DNA from: DATLED01 sp963750255
GTDB lineage: Bacteria > Actinomycetota > Acidimicrobiia > Acidimicrobiales > CADCTF01
Length of the DNA: 64,000 nucleotides
Direction: 5' to 3'
Assembly: GCA_963750255.1 (NCBI GenBank)
Contig: CAVVPZ010000005.1
Coordinates: 62,001-126,000, forward strand
The notes under the pieces were generated by a model. It was not told the origin of the DNA and made no database searches. It saw nothing but the letters and a program-made list of their open reading frames with translations. Position 1 is the first letter of the stretch. Every line of letters starts with the position of its first letter. The translations under genes were made by a program, and so were the position numbers. This document shows positions 9,204-19,614 of this stretch, in pieces.

Positions 9204-10483
9204 GGTGCGTGGAGTCGCTTTCGGATCTCGTCGACGGCAGCCGAGGGAGTGACCTCGGCCGGCTCCCCCTTCTCTCGCAGGGTGCGGATGGTCCAGGTGG
9301 GCGGGTCGCCCTCGATCACGAGGCCGAGCGCGGCGCCCGAGCGCAGGGCTTGTTTCATCTGCGCCTTGAACGAACGCTGGTCGTAGGCGCGATCGGTACG
9401 GACGCCGGCCCGGCGGAGGTCGTCGACGACGCCGGCGGCAGCTTGACCCCCGGCGGTGTCGATGACGAACACGTCGGCCCGCGCCGCGCCGGCCGAGTCG
9501 CCGACGGCGCCTTCGGCAGCGGCGGCGAGAAGGATGCGCTCGATGCCGAGCCCGAAGCCGATCCCGGGTGTGGCGGGGCCGCCCAACGCCTCGACGAAGC
9601 CGTCGTAGCGCCCGCCGCCGCCCAGGGCGAGTTGGGCGTTGTCGAGGCTGGTTGCCGCGAACTCGAAGGTGGTGCGGTTGTAATAGTCCTGGCCCCGGAT
9701 GAGCCGCGTGTCGACCCGATAGGGGATGCCCCGCTCGTCGAGACGGGCCTTGACGATGGCGAAGTGCTCGGCGCACGGGGCGCAGAGGTGGTCGAGGAGG
9801 CGGGGGGCCGACTCGGTGACCTTGCGGCAACCGGGTCGCTTGCAGTCGAAGAGCCGCATGGGGTTGGCCTGCCAGTGCGCACGATGCTCGTCGCAAAGGT
9901 CGTCGACGTGTGCCTCGAGGTACGTCACCAGCACCCCCCGGTAGGCCGGCCGGCACTCGTCGTCGCCGATCGAGTTGACGAGCAGGTCGAGACCGGTGAG
10001 CCCCAGTGCCTCGGTGAGGAAGCCGTAGGCGATCCCGATCAACTCGGCGTCGAGGTCGGCGTCGAGCACGCCGAGCACTTCGACGCCCAGCGAGTGGTGC
10101 TGGCGGTAGCGGCCGGCTTGGGGCTGGTCGTAGCGGAAGTGCGGCGCGAGGTACCAGACCTTCCACGGGAGGAGCGGGCGGTGCTCGACGTAGGCCCGGA
10201 CCACGCTGGGCGTGGAGTCGGGCCGGAGGGCGAGGTGCCGCTCGCCCTTGTCGACGAAGTCGTACATCTCCTTGCGCACGATGTCGGTGGTGGCGCCCAC
10301 CCGGGCGTAGACGGCGAGGTCCTCGAACATCGGGCCCACGATCAAGCCGAAGCCGGCGGCGTCGACGGCAGCCGCGAACCGTGCCACCACATCGGCGAAG
10401 CTCCGGCTGTCGAACGGCGCCCCGCCGTCACCCGGCGGGAGGACGTCGAGGGTCCCCTTGGGTGCCTGGGCCTGGGGGGACAT
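9200..10483 (-). CDS. hisS: Histidine--tRNA ligase
   Basis: Class II synthetase, 427 residues. Visible landmarks are the N-terminal KGTLDVLPPGD, motif 2 region FRYDQPQAGRYRQHHSLGVEVLG, the histidine-binding GGGGRYDGF, motif 3 PGIGFGLGIERILLA, and the C-terminal anticodon-binding domain. A cysteine cluster (FDCKRPGCRKV and LCAPCAEH) lies in the insertion domain, as in several bacterial HisRS. It overlaps aspS downstream and sits 63 bases after rel. Confidence 0.96.
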   Translation of the reverse strand: MSPQAQAPKGTLDVLPPGDGGAPFDSRSFADVVARFAAAVDAAGFGLIVGPMFEDLAVYARVGATTDIVRKEMYDFVDKGERHLALRPDSTPSVVRAYVEHRPLLPWKVWYLAPHFRYDQPQAGRYRQHHSLGVEVLGVLDADLDAELIGIAYGFLTEALGLTGLDLLVNSIGDDECRPAYRGVLVTYLEAHVDDLCDEHRAHWQANPMRLFDCKRPGCRKVTESAPRLLDHLCAPCAEHFAIVKARLDERGIPYRVDTRLIRGQDYYNRTTFEFAATSLDNAQLALGGGGRYDGFVEALGGPATPGIGFGLGIERILLAAAAEGAVGDSAGAARADVFVIDTAGGQAAAGVVDDLRRAGVRTDRAYDQRSFKAQMKQALRSGAALGLVIEGDPPTWTIRTLREKGEPAEVTPSAAVDEIRKRLHAP

Positions 10484-10546
10484 GGCAGCGCAGGTTAGTG
10501 GCCCGCCCGCGGCCCTCCCCCACCCGTTTTCCGTGATGCGGTGCCC

Positions 10547-12807
10547 TCAGCCGCCCTTGTTGGGAAGCATCCGGTAGGCGTCGTAGACCGAATCGACCCG
10601 CTTGAGGGCCGAGACGATCGAGTCGAGATGCGACGGGTCGGCCAGCTCGAACTCGAAGCGCATCCGGCTGACCTGGTCGGCCCCGGTGTGGGTGAAGCTC
10701 GAGAGGATGTTGACGTGGCTCTCGGAGAGCACCTTGGTCACATCGGCCAACAGTTTGGTTCGGTCGAGCGCCTTGAGCTCGACCGAGACGGTGAACGAGC
10801 CCCGGACGTCGCGATCCCACTCGACATCGATCAGACGGGTCTCCTGTGAGGCCATCAACGCCGCCGCGTTCGAACAGTCTTCGCGGTGCACCGACACACC
10901 CCGCCCCCGGGTGACGAAGCCGATGATCTCGTCGCCGGGCACCGGCGTGCAGCAGCGAGAGAGACGGATCATCACGTCGTCGAGGCCCTCGACGTAGACC
11001 CCGGTCGTGCTCGAATCCGACCGGCGCCGGCGGGGCGCCTTGACCGTGGCCGGCAGCTGCTCTTCGTGGTCGCCGCCGCGAAGCTCTCGAGCCAGGCGCT
11101 GGGCTACCGACTGGGCCGAGACATGACCCTCGCCGATGGCCACGTGGAGCGCCTCGAGGTCGGCGTAGTGCATCGACTCAGCCAGCGTGACGAGCACCGG
11201 CGAGTTCGACAGCTTCTGGACCGGCAGTCCTTCACGCCGGATGGCCTTGGAGAGGTCGTCGCGGCCGCTCTCGATGGCGTCTTCGCGGCGCTCACGCGAG
11301 AACCATTGCCGGATCTTGTTGCGGGCCCGGGGCGAAGCGACGATGTCGACCCAGTCGCGCGACGGCCCCTTGGCGACCTTGGACACGACGATGTCGACGG
11401 TGTCGCCCGACTGCAGCTTCTGGTCGAGTCTGGCCATGTTGGCGTTGATCCGGGCGCCGATGCAGTGGTGGCCGACCTCGGTGTGGACGGCGTAGGCGAA
11501 ATCGACGGGCGTGGAGTCGACCGGGAGCGTGATCACATCGCCCTTGGGCGTGAACACGTAGACCTCGTCCTGTTCGAGGTCGTCCTTCAGCGAGGCGAAG
11601 AACTCGGCGGGGTCGACGGTGTCGGACTGCCAGTCGACGATGCGCTGGAGCCAGGCGGCATCGGACGACACGCCGCCGCCGCGGCCGATGACGTACCCGG
11701 CGTCTGCTCCTTGTAGCCCCAGTGGGCTGCGACGCCGTACTCGGCGCGGGCATGCATCTCCGAGGTGCGGATCTGCACCTCGATCTGCTGACCCTGGGGG
11801 CCGACGACCGTGGTGTGGAGCGACTGGTACAGGTTGAACTTCGGCGTGGCGATGTAGTCCTTGAACCGCCCGGGAACCGGGTTCCACGTGGCGTGCATGG
11901 CGCCGAGGGCGGCGTAGCAGTCCTTCTGGGAGGACACGAGTACGCGGATGCCGACGAGATCGAAGATCTCGTTGAACTCCTTCCCCTTGACCACCATCTT
12001 CTCGTAGATCGAATAGAGGTGCTTGGGCCGACCGGTCACCTCGGCCGCGATGTGGTGGTCGGACAGTCGGTCCTGCACCACCTCGACCACCTGCGCGATG
12101 TAGATGTCGCGACCCGGGGCGCGAACGGCGACCATCTGCTCGATCTCGGCATACCGCTTCGGATGGATCACGGCGAAGGAGAGGTCTTCGAGTTGCCACT
12201 TGACCTCTTGGATGCCGAGGCGGTGGGCCAACGGGGCGTAGATGTCGAGGGTCTCCTGGGCTGTGCGCTTCTGCTTGTGCTCGGCCATCGCCGCGATCGT
12301 CCGCATGTTGTGGAGCCGGTCGGCCAACTTGATGTAGATGACCCGCGGGTCGTTGGCCATCGCCAGCAGCATCTTGCGCATCGAGGCCGCCTGCTGGGCT
12401 TCCTTCGTCTCGAAGGAGACCCGCTCCAACTTCGTGACCCCGTCGACGATGGCGGCCACGACCGGGCCGAAGTCCCGAGTCACCTCCTCGATGGTGATAC
12501 CCGTGTCCTCGACGACGTCGTGGAGAAGAGCGGCGGCCAGCGTGATGTCGTCGAGGCCGATCTCGGCCAGGATCTGGGCCACAGCAAGGGGGTGGCTGAT
12601 GTAGGCCTCGCCGGACTGGCGGACCACCTCGGCGTGGGCCCGATCCGCAACCTCGTAGGCGTTGAGGATGAGAGTCGGATCGGCCTTGGCATGGCGAGGG
12701 TGGGAGCGGAAGGCGGCCAGCACCGGCGCAAGCTCGATCGGGCCGGCCGACGGCGCGTGACGACGCCAGGGCAAGACACGGCTCGACACTCGCTCAGTGG
12801 TGGCCAC
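10547..12807 (-). CDS. rel: Bifunctional (p)ppGpp synthetase/hydrolase Rel, frameshifted
   Basis: Makes and degrades the stringent-response alarmone. The 5' frame (12807 to about 11700) encodes the HD hydrolase domain (HDVVEDT, KLADRLHNMRT) and the synthetase domain with the RFKD signature of bifunctional enzymes and YQSLHTTV. After HWGYKEQ the reading continues in a different frame to 10547, with WLQRIVDWQ, the TGS domain (VYVFTPKGDVITLP) and the C-terminal zinc-finger (SRCCTPVPGDEIIGF) and ACT (FTVSVELKALDRTKLLADV) domains. The span is 2261 bases, so one indel near 11.70 kb breaks it. Both halves look well conserved, so I suspect a sequencing error. It sits between apt and hisS as in other actinobacteria. 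Confidence 0.93.
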
Positions 12808-12840
12808 GCTGGTCGGTCGCTCCTCTCTCCCGGTCGGCGG

Positions 12841-13368
12841 TCAGTCGTAGGTCAACAACGAAACGGCCTCGGCACCCGCAAGCTTCCCACGTCCGCCGAG
12901 GAAGCCGAGCTCGATGATGAACGCCAGGCCGACCACCTCACCCCCGAGTCGCTCGACGAGGCGGACGGTGGCCGCCGCCGTGCCCCCCGTGGCGAGCACG
13001 TCGTCGACGATCAGCGTGCGCTCGCCCGGCGACACGGCGTCGGCGTGGATCTCGAGCAGGTCGGTGCCGTACTCGAGGGCGTACTCCTGGCGCTCGATGC
13101 GCCACGGCAACTTTCCTGCCTTGCGGACGGGGACGAACCCGGCCCCGAAACGGTCGGCCACGGGGGCGGCAGCGATGAATCCCCGAGCCTCGACGCCGAG
13201 AACCTTGTCGATGCCCCGGTCGGCGAAGGGTGCGGCGAGACCATCGATCGTGGCCCGGAACGCCCCGGGATCGGACAGCAGCGGGGTGATGTCCTTGAAC
13301 ACGACGCCCGGCTTCGGGAAGTCAGGGATGTCACGGATGTGCGCCTTCAACCACCCTGCGTCTCCCAC
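12841..13368 (-). CDS. apt: Adenine phosphoribosyltransferase
   Basis: Salvages adenine to AMP using PRPP. The 175-residue protein shows the N-terminal IRDIPDFPKPGVVFKDITPLL region, the flexible-loop segment RKAGKLPW and the PRPP-binding signature TLIVDDVLATGGTAAA. Length and motifs are normal for bacterial Apt. It lies 33 bases upstream of rel and four bases downstream of secF, the same arrangement as in mycobacteria. Confidence 0.95.
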   Translation of the reverse strand: MGDAGWLKAHIRDIPDFPKPGVVFKDITPLLSDPGAFRATIDGLAAPFADRGIDKVLGVEARGFIAAAPVADRFGAGFVPVRKAGKLPWRIERQEYALEYGTDLLEIHADAVSPGERTLIVDDVLATGGTAAATVRLVERLGGEVVGLAFIIELGFLGGRGKLAGAEAVSLLTYD

Positions 13369-13372
13369 CCCG

Positions 13373-14531
13373 TCAGGCTACCGGCGCTTGCCCTTCTTCC
13401 GGGGACGCGGGGGCTGGCCGGTACGCGAGGGTCGGGGCGGAGCCAGCGTGGGTCGGTCGCCCACGGCCTACGCCGTCGTCGGCCGCGACGGCCCGCGAGC
13501 CGCCGGGCGTGAGCGGGCCCCCGGCAGCGGAACCCTTGGCCTCGAGGCGCTGGCGGATGGTCGCGTATCGGGGTTCGCGCTCCTTGAGCACGGCCAGCAG
13601 CGGCGAGGCGATGAAGATCGACGAGTAGGCCGAGGCCAGCAAGCCGATGGCCAGTGCGAGGCCGAAGTCCTGCAACGTCGTCGCCCCGAGCAGCGAATGC
13701 ACCGACGAACAACACCGAGAAGATGGGCAAGAGCGCCGTGATCGACGTGTTGAGCGAGCGCATCATGACCTGGTTCATGGACAGGTTGACCATGTCGCTG
13801 TAGGTCATGCGACCGCTGGCGGCCAGGCCCCGCGTGTTCTCCTCGACCTTGTCGAAGACGACGATGCCGTCATAGAGCGAGTAGCCGAGGATGGTCAGGA
13901 AGGCGACGACCGTGGCCGGGGTGACCTCGAACCCCGAGAGCGAATACACCCCCACCGTGACGAGGATGTCGTGGACCAACGCCGCGAGGCAGGCCACCGC
14001 CATCTTGGGCTCGAACCGGAGCGAGATGTAGATGGTGATGACGATCAGGAATGCGATCAGCGCCCGCAGTGCTTTGTTGGTGATCTCGGTGCCCCACGAC
14101 GGTCCGACCTCGTTGACGCTCACCCGTGCGACATCGATGCCCTCGGCCTTGGCCAAGACCTCGGCCACCTTGCGGTGCTGGGTCTCCTGTTCGGCTTGGG
14201 TGCCCTGACTCGGGTCGGCCTGGACCCGCAGGATGTTGCCGCCGAGCACCTGGATCTTGGCGTCGGAAAGGCCGAGCGGGCGCAGCGCGTCACGCGCCGT
14301 CTCGACCGACGCCGACTTGGTCGGAACTTCCCAGGCGGTACCGCCACGAAAGTCGATGCCGAAGTTGAGGCCGCGGAAGCCCAGGGAGACGAGTCCGGCG
14401 AAGATGACGACGCCGGAGATGACCAGCCACTTCTTGAACGGCGCGATGAACTGGATGTTGGTTTCGCCGTTGTACAGCTTCCACCAGATGCTGCGCTTGA
14501 CCGTAGGGCTCGAGCCGTTGGAATCGGTCAT
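13373..14531 (-). CDS. secF: Protein translocase subunit SecF, frameshifted near the C-terminus
   Basis: Partner of SecD, using the proton motive force to finish protein export. The ATG at 14531 overlaps the secD stop (ATGA). The protein has the first membrane helix, the FGIDFRGGT motif, a periplasmic domain and membrane segments with YSLYDGIVVFDKVEEN. At about 13,695 the frame breaks after LFVGA and continues in another frame as LLGATTLQDFGLALAIGLLASAYSSIF to a stop at 13373. The local sequence is explained by one extra T in the GCATTCG stretch. The C-terminal tail after the last helix is rich in Gly, Pro and Arg. Confidence 0.92.
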
Positions 14532-16009
14532 GACATCGCCTCCGAGTTGGCGTTGAGGCCGCGGGCGACGCCGACGTAGCGGGCTTCGGTGAAGAACCGA
14601 CTCCGGCCGAGGAGGGCCACCATCGGCCGGGTGAAGCACCAGGCCACGATGAGGTCGAGGATCGACGAGATGCCGAGGAAGAAGGCGAAGCCGCGCACGC
14701 CGCCCACGGTCAAGAAGTACAGGAGGCCAGCGCCGATGAGGGACGAGATGTCGGCGGTGAGGATGGTGCGGTAGGCCCGGCTGAAACTGCGGTCGAGCGA
14801 GGAGCGAATGGTCCGCCCGCTGTGGACCTCTTCTTTGAGTCGCTCGAAATACACCACGTACGAGTCGACCGTCACGCCGATGGACACGATGATCCCGACG
14901 GCTCCGGCCAAGGTCAAGGCCAGTCCGGTCGTGGCGCCGAGATAGGAGACGAACGACCACAACAACATGGCGGCGACGGCGAGGCCGAGGAGCACGACGA
15001 TCCCGAGCGCCCGGTAGTAGATGATCATGTAGAGCATCACGAGCGCGAGGCCGAGGAGTCCGGCCACGATGCCGGCCCGGAGCGAGTCCTGGCCCAGCGT
15101 CGCCGAAACCGTCTGGGTGCTCTGCGGTGTCAACTGGATGGGGAGCGCGCCGAATTTGAGGACGAGTGCGAGATCGCGGGCTTCACCCTCGGTGAAGCCT
15201 CCGGTGATCGACACTCGGCCGGCGAAGGTGGGCTCTTGCACGGTGGGTGCCGAGCGCACCACGCCGTCGAGTGTGATGGCGATCTGCTTGGTCGGACACT
15301 CGGGGCCGCCGGCGTAACAGACGCCGGCGAGTTCGTTGAAGAGCTTGTTGCCGGTGCCGGTGAGGTCGACACTCACGGCCCAGTCGCCGGTGAATCCCTG
15401 GGGCGGCACTGCGTTGGCTGACTTCACGATCGTCCCCGTCGCCTTGGCCGGACCGAGTCGGAGGCGGGCGATGATCTGATCGTTGGCGCCACCGCTGCCG
15501 CCCTTGCCCAGGAGCGGCAAGATCACCTCGTTCTCGGCGATGTCTTCCTCGCGCGACGTGGTGCCGGGCACGGTGGTCGACGTCGTCGACTCGGCGGCGG
15601 GATCGCCGGCCGCCGTCGTGGTGGTCTCGGCCGGTGCCGTGGTCGTGGTCGACGCCGCAGGGGCCTCGGGTGCCAAGGAGCCGAGGACGGGGCGGAAGCG
15701 GAGCTCGGCGGTCTGCCCCACGATCTCCAGGGCGCGTCGCTGGTCCTTGACCCCGGGGAGCTGCACGATGATCGAGTCGCCCTGGGTGCTGATGTCGGGC
15801 TCGGCCACGCCGAGGGCGTCGACCCGGCTGCGGATGATGGCCACCGACTGACTCAACACCTCAGCGCTGACCTTGCGATCGGGCTGGAGCACCACGTAGG
15901 CGCCGCCTTGGAGGTCGAGGCCGAGCTGGGGCGCGTTGTGCTTGACCAGGGTGAAGCCCATGGCACCGAAGGCCACGAGCAGGATGAGCGGCAGGCTGAA
16001 TCTCTTCAC
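14528..16009 (-). CDS. secD: Protein translocase subunit SecD
   Basis: 493-residue membrane protein of the Sec accessory complex. It has an N-terminal helix, LGLDLQGGAYVVLQ (the conserved D/GG motif), a large periplasmic part and the five-helix C-terminal block with GVTVDSYVVYFERLKEE. Between the first periplasmic subdomains is a low-complexity Thr/Ala stretch (about residues 120-155, with TTTTAPAETTTTAA) that is longer than in most SecD proteins. Such Thr-rich linkers recur in exported proteins of this genome. It is followed by secF (overlap) and preceded by yajC. Confidence 0.95.
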   Translation of the reverse strand: MKRFSLPLILLVAFGAMGFTLVKHNAPQLGLDLQGGAYVVLQPDRKVSAEVLSQSVAIIRSRVDALGVAEPDISTQGDSIIVQLPGVKDQRRALEIVGQTAELRFRPVLGSLAPEAPAASTTTTAPAETTTTAAGDPAAESTTSTTVPGTTSREEDIAENEVILPLLGKGGSGGANDQIIARLRLGPAKATGTIVKSANAVPPQGFTGDWAVSVDLTGTGNKLFNELAGVCYAGGPECPTKQIAITLDGVVRSAPTVQEPTFAGRVSITGGFTEGEARDLALVLKFGALPIQLTPQSTQTVSATLGQDSLRAGIVAGLLGLALVMLYMIIYYRALGIVVLLGLAVAAMLLWSFVSYLGATTGLALTLAGAVGIIVSIGVTVDSYVVYFERLKEEVHSGRTIRSSLDRSFSRAYRTILTADISSLIGAGLLYFLTVGGVRGFAFFLGISSILDLIVAWCFTRPMVALLGRSRFFTEARYVGVARGLNANSEAMS

Positions 16010-16019
16010 GGGCGTGCGC

Positions 16020-16313
16020 TCAGTTCTCGTCGGCGAAACCGGCGTCGGTGCCGGCGTCGCGATCGTCGCCGCCGATGCGAGCGGCGATGGCCGCCCGACG
16101 GCAGCGCAGTCTGACCCCCGGGGTCGACTCGATGGTGGCCGTCTCGTCGTCGATTTCGAGGATCCGACCGAAGATGCCGCCCACGGTGACGACGTCGTCG
16201 CCCACGTCGAGCGACACCACCAGCTCCTTCTGCGCCTTCACCCGGCGCTGCTGCGGGCGGATGAGCAGGAAGTACATGATCCCGAACAGCAGGACGAGGG
16301 GCAGGAGTTCCAT
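16020..16313 (-). CDS. yajC: Preprotein translocase subunit YajC
   Basis: 97-residue protein with one N-terminal membrane helix (LLPLVLLFGIMYFLLIRPQQRR), whose RPQQ end is diagnostic of YajC. A small soluble domain follows (VGDDVVTVGGIFGRILEIDDETATIE). It lies 10 bases upstream of secD and 13 bases after tgt, completing a yajC-secD-secF set. The charged Asp-rich tail is a lineage extension. Confidence 0.93.
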   Translation of the reverse strand: MELLPLVLLFGIMYFLLIRPQQRRVKAQKELVVSLDVGDDVVTVGGIFGRILEIDDETATIESTPGVRLRCRRAAIAARIGGDDRDAGTDAGFADEN

Positions 16314-16326
16314 GAGCGCGGAAACC

Positions 16327-17424
16327 TTACCCGTAGGCCCCGGCGAGCTCGGATCGGACCCCGGCCAACGTCCCGTCGATGATCGCGGCCCGCGCCCGGC
16401 GGATGAGGGCCAGCGTCCAGGCCAGGTTGTGCCAGGTCAGGAGCCGCAGCGCCGTCGGCTCGCCGACCTGGAGGAGGTGGCGCACGTACGCCCGCGACCA
16501 TCGGGCACACACGGCACACGAGCAGGCGGGATCGAGGGGGCCGTCGTCGACGGCGAAGCGAGCATTGCGGATCTGGAGCCGACCCGTGCCGGTCAACACC
16601 GACCCGTGGCGCGCGATGCGGGTCGGCAGGACGCAGTCGAACAGATCGACGCCGAGCGCAATCCCTTCGAGCAGGCCGATCGGGTCGCCCACACCCATGA
16701 GATAGCGCGGTTGGTCGGCGGGCAGCTCGGCGATGGCGGCGGCCAACGCCGGCAACATGTCTGCCCGGGACTCACCGACGCTCAGCCCACCGATGCCATA
16801 GCCGTCGAACCCGATCTCGACGGTGCGGCGGGCGCTCTCGCTCCGCATGCCCTCGTCGATGCCGCCCTGCACGATGCCGAACAACGACTGATCGGCGGTC
16901 CGGGTATGTGCTGCTTTGGCCCGCGCCGCCCACGACGCCGTCCGCTCGACGGCCAATCGCACCACTCGCGGTTCGGAAGGCAGCGGCGGGCACACGTCGA
17001 GCACCATCTGGATGTCGGCGCCCAGCTGCTCCTGGATGCGCACGGCCGACTCGGGCGTGAGGCGATGCAGGCTCCCGTCGTAGGTGCTGCGAAAGGTGGC
17101 GCCGTCGTCGTCGATCTTGGGTTCGAGGCTGAAGACCTGGAAGCCACCCGAGTCGGTGAGCACGTGACCAGGCCACGACGCGAATCCGTGGATCCCGCCG
17201 AGCCGCTCGATGAGGTTGCTGCCCGGACGCAACATCAGGTGGTAGGTGTTCGAGAGCATCACTTCGAACCCCAGGTCCTCGAGGTCAGCGGTGCTGAGGG
17301 CCTTGACCGATGCCCGGGTCCCGACCGGCATGAAGCACGGTGTCGAGAACGAACTGCGCGCCGTGGTCACCGTGCCCGCCCGTGCTGGACCGTCGGTGGC
17401 GTTCACCTCGATCCGCAGCGTCAT
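16327..17424 (-). CDS. tgt: Queuine/preQ1 tRNA-guanine transglycosylase
   Basis: Exchanges guanine 34 of certain tRNAs for preQ1 in queuosine synthesis. The 365-residue TIM-barrel protein shows FMPVGTRASVKAL, the substrate-binding DSGGFQVFSL, GIVQGGI, LMGVGDP and the catalytic DCVLPTRIARHG region. The zinc site CSCAVC with a distal histidine in LLTWHN is complete. It overlaps queA by four bases (ATGA). The pair tgt-queA next to yajC-secDF is common in bacteria, although mycobacteria lack it. Confidence 0.95.
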   Translation of the reverse strand: MTLRIEVNATDGPARAGTVTTARSSFSTPCFMPVGTRASVKALSTADLEDLGFEVMLSNTYHLMLRPGSNLIERLGGIHGFASWPGHVLTDSGGFQVFSLEPKIDDDGATFRSTYDGSLHRLTPESAVRIQEQLGADIQMVLDVCPPLPSEPRVVRLAVERTASWAARAKAAHTRTADQSLFGIVQGGIDEGMRSESARRTVEIGFDGYGIGGLSVGESRADMLPALAAAIAELPADQPRYLMGVGDPIGLLEGIALGVDLFDCVLPTRIARHGSVLTGTGRLQIRNARFAVDDGPLDPACSCAVCARWSRAYVRHLLQVGEPTALRLLTWHNLAWTLALIRRARAAIIDGTLAGVRSELAGAYG

Positions 17425-18471
17425 TGGCGAGAGACGAGCATGGCGTCACCGAAGGAGAGGAATCGGTACCCCTCGGCCAGCGCTTGGTCGTAGCGACCCC
17501 GCCAGCGATCCATCCCGGCGAAGGCGGCGAGCAGCACGAGCAGGGTCGACTTCGGCTGATGGAAGTTGGTGAGCAACACGTCGACGACCTGGAAGTCGAA
17601 GCCGGGGCGAATGAAGAGGTCGGTCCGCCCCTCGCGCTGGCCGAGAAGCCGCAGCTGCCTCGAGGGCACGCAGGGTGGTGGTCCCGACCGCGATCGTTCG
17701 TCGAGCCTGACGGCACGCTGCCAACGTGGCCTCGGGGACGGCGTAGCGCTCCTCGTGCATCACGTGGGCGTCGAGGTCGTCACTGGCCATGGGTCGGAAG
17801 GTGCCGAGGCCGACGGCGAGATCGACGGGGTGCACAGCCGCGCCGCGCGCTCGGACGGCGTCGAGGACGGCCTCGGTCAGGTGGAGGCCGGCGGTCGGCG
17901 CGGCCACCGAACCCTCGATTCGGGCGTAGACGGTCTGGTAGCGCTCGGGGTCGGCCAGCGTCTCGTGGATGTAGGGCGGCAGGGGCACCGAGCCGTGCTC
18001 GGCCGGGTCGACCAGCAGCCGCACCCGGCGGGTGCCCTCGTCGTCGACGGCTTCGCCGACCTCGGCCGCCGCCTCGCCCGCCTCGGTCATCAGGACGGTA
18101 CCGGCGACGAGGCGTCGACCCGGCCGGACGAGCGCCCGCCAGACGCCGGCGCCGGCACCGGGGTCTGGCTCCAACAAGAAGACCTCGGCGGCGCCGCCCG
18201 TCGCCTTGCGCAGTTGCAGGCGCGCCGGCAGCACCCGGGTCTCGTTGACCACGAGCACGTCGCCGGGACCGAGCAGGTCAGGCAGATCGGCGACCCGGCG
18301 ATGGGTCGGCGCCGAGGCAGGATCGAGGTCGACGAGCAATCTGGCCGAATCCCGCGGTTCGACTGGATGTTGGGCAATTGCCCGATCTGGCAGGATGTAG
18401 TCGAATGCAGCCGCTGAGCGGTCGGGGGCAGGAGTCGGGCTTCCGGTGGCGAAGTCTGTGTCCGGGGTCAC
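17421..18471 (-). CDS. queA: S-adenosylmethionine:tRNA ribosyltransferase-isomerase, frameshifted
   Basis: Adds the cyclopentenediol precursor to preQ1 on tRNA. The 5' frame reads FDYILPDRAIAQHPVEPRDSARLL, VNETRVLPARL, the long middle domain and GTTTLRALE. At about 17,655 the frame shifts and continues GQREGRTDLFIRPGFDFQVVDVLLTNFHQPKSTLLVL to the stop at 17421, which overlaps tgt. The break is explained by one extra T in GCTTCTCGG. The start is a GTG at 18471 with no clear ribosome binding site. Only 36 bases separate it from the divergent sigma-factor gene, so the promoters of both must lie in that short gap or overlap the genes. Confidence 0.92.
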
Positions 18472-18507
18472 GTCAACGGAAATCCAATCAAGATCGGGGA
18501 GCCACCT

Positions 18508-19614
18508 GTGGCACTTCGTGTCGACGACGTCGACCTGGTCCGTGACCGGGCGCTAGTCGAACGCTTCCAAGAAGGTGATCCAGCGGCTTTCGAGACGCTG
18601 TACACCCGCTATTTCGCCCGACTGGCCCGATTCTGCCAGAAGCGCGTGGGCGATCCGCTCGAAGCCGAGGAGATCGCCCAAGAAGCGTTCACCCGGGCCT
18701 TGCGCGCCCTCCCCGACTTCGAGGGCGAGCGGCGCTTCTACCCGTGGATGACGGTGATCGCCGGGCGTCTCTGCGTCGACGCCCACCGCCGCCGGGGGCG
18801 TACCGAGCCGTCGGCCACCGTCGACCTCGGCGTCATCGAGGGGGGGCAGGAGCAGATCGTCGACGAGGTCGACCTCGCCATCCTCGCCGAAGCCTTCGGG
18901 CGTCTCGCCCCCCGCCACCGCGAGGTCCTCGACCTCCGCGAGCAGCAGGGGTGGTCGTATTTGCAGATCGCCGACCACTACGGAGTCACGCTGGGCACCG
19001 TCGAGGCGCTCCTGTTCCGGGCCCGCAAGGCCCTCAAGCGCGAGTTCCTTGCCGTTGTCGGCGGCGACCGCCACTGGGTGGGCGTGCCGGTCATCGGGGC
19101 TGCCCTCGCCCGACTCGGCTTGGCCAAGGCCAAGGTCGACGGCTGGCTGGCGGCGGTGGCTCCGACCATCGGCGCACCCACGTTGGCGGCGGCTTTGGCC
19201 TTCAGTGCCGTCACCGGTGCCATCGGCGGCGGCGTCATCCACGAGCACCACAACAGGGCCTCCGGCACCCACGGGCCGACATCGAGCGCCTCTGCGGCGG
19301 CGAGTGCCACTCCCGCAACCTCGATTCCCGAGTTGCTCGGGTCGCTCGATCAACGCCCCACGACGGCGGTCGCTCCTGCCAACGCCGCCGCCGCTGGAGG
19401 CGCGACGCCGTCGGCGGCGCCGGCGTCAGCGCCTCGTTTCGACGCCGCCGGGGTCCACTCGCTCGGCAGCGAGCAATCGGCCGCTGAAGCCGAGCACCAG
19501 CCGGTCAGAGACGAGCAAGCCGGGGTCTTCTACGGACTCGACGCCCCGGCGACCATCAGCGATCTGCACCAAACCGCAACCGATTACATCGAACAACTCG
19601 GGGGTCAACCGTGA
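18508..19614 (+). CDS. ECF-type RNA polymerase sigma factor with hydrophobic C-terminal extension
   Basis: 368 residues from a GTG at 18508 preceded by GGGGAG. Residues about 15-95 form sigma region 2 (ALYTRYFARLARFCQK-like, EAEEIAQEAFTRALRALPDF) and about 120-180 region 4 (LAPRHREVLDLREQQGWSYLQIADHYGVTLGTVEALLFRARKAL, shown in part). Beyond the normal ECF length there are about 180 extra residues. They comprise a hydrophobic stretch around 215-250 (TLAAALAFSAVTGAIGGGVI), then a long Ala/Ser/Thr/Pro-rich linker and an acidic C-terminal segment. This looks like a sigma factor carrying its own membrane-tethering or regulatory tail. The stop overlaps the start of the next, secreted, small protein. 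Targets are unknown. Confidence 0.88.
   Translation: MALRVDDVDLVRDRALVERFQEGDPAAFETLYTRYFARLARFCQKRVGDPLEAEEIAQEAFTRALRALPDFEGERRFYPWMTVIAGRLCVDAHRRRGRTEPSATVDLGVIEGGQEQIVDEVDLAILAEAFGRLAPRHREVLDLREQQGWSYLQIADHYGVTLGTVEALLFRARKALKREFLAVVGGDRHWVGVPVIGAALARLGLAKAKVDGWLAAVAPTIGAPTLAAALAFSAVTGAIGGGVIHEHHNRASGTHGPTSSASAAASATPATSIPELLGSLDQRPTTAVAPANAAAAGGATPSAAPASAPRFDAAGVHSLGSEQSAAEAEHQPVRDEQAGVFYGLDAPATISDLHQTATDYIEQLGGQP

Noticed and set aside
7443..9386. 647-codon plus-strand open frame opposite aspS
   Set aside because: Shadow of aspS with no independent coding evidence.
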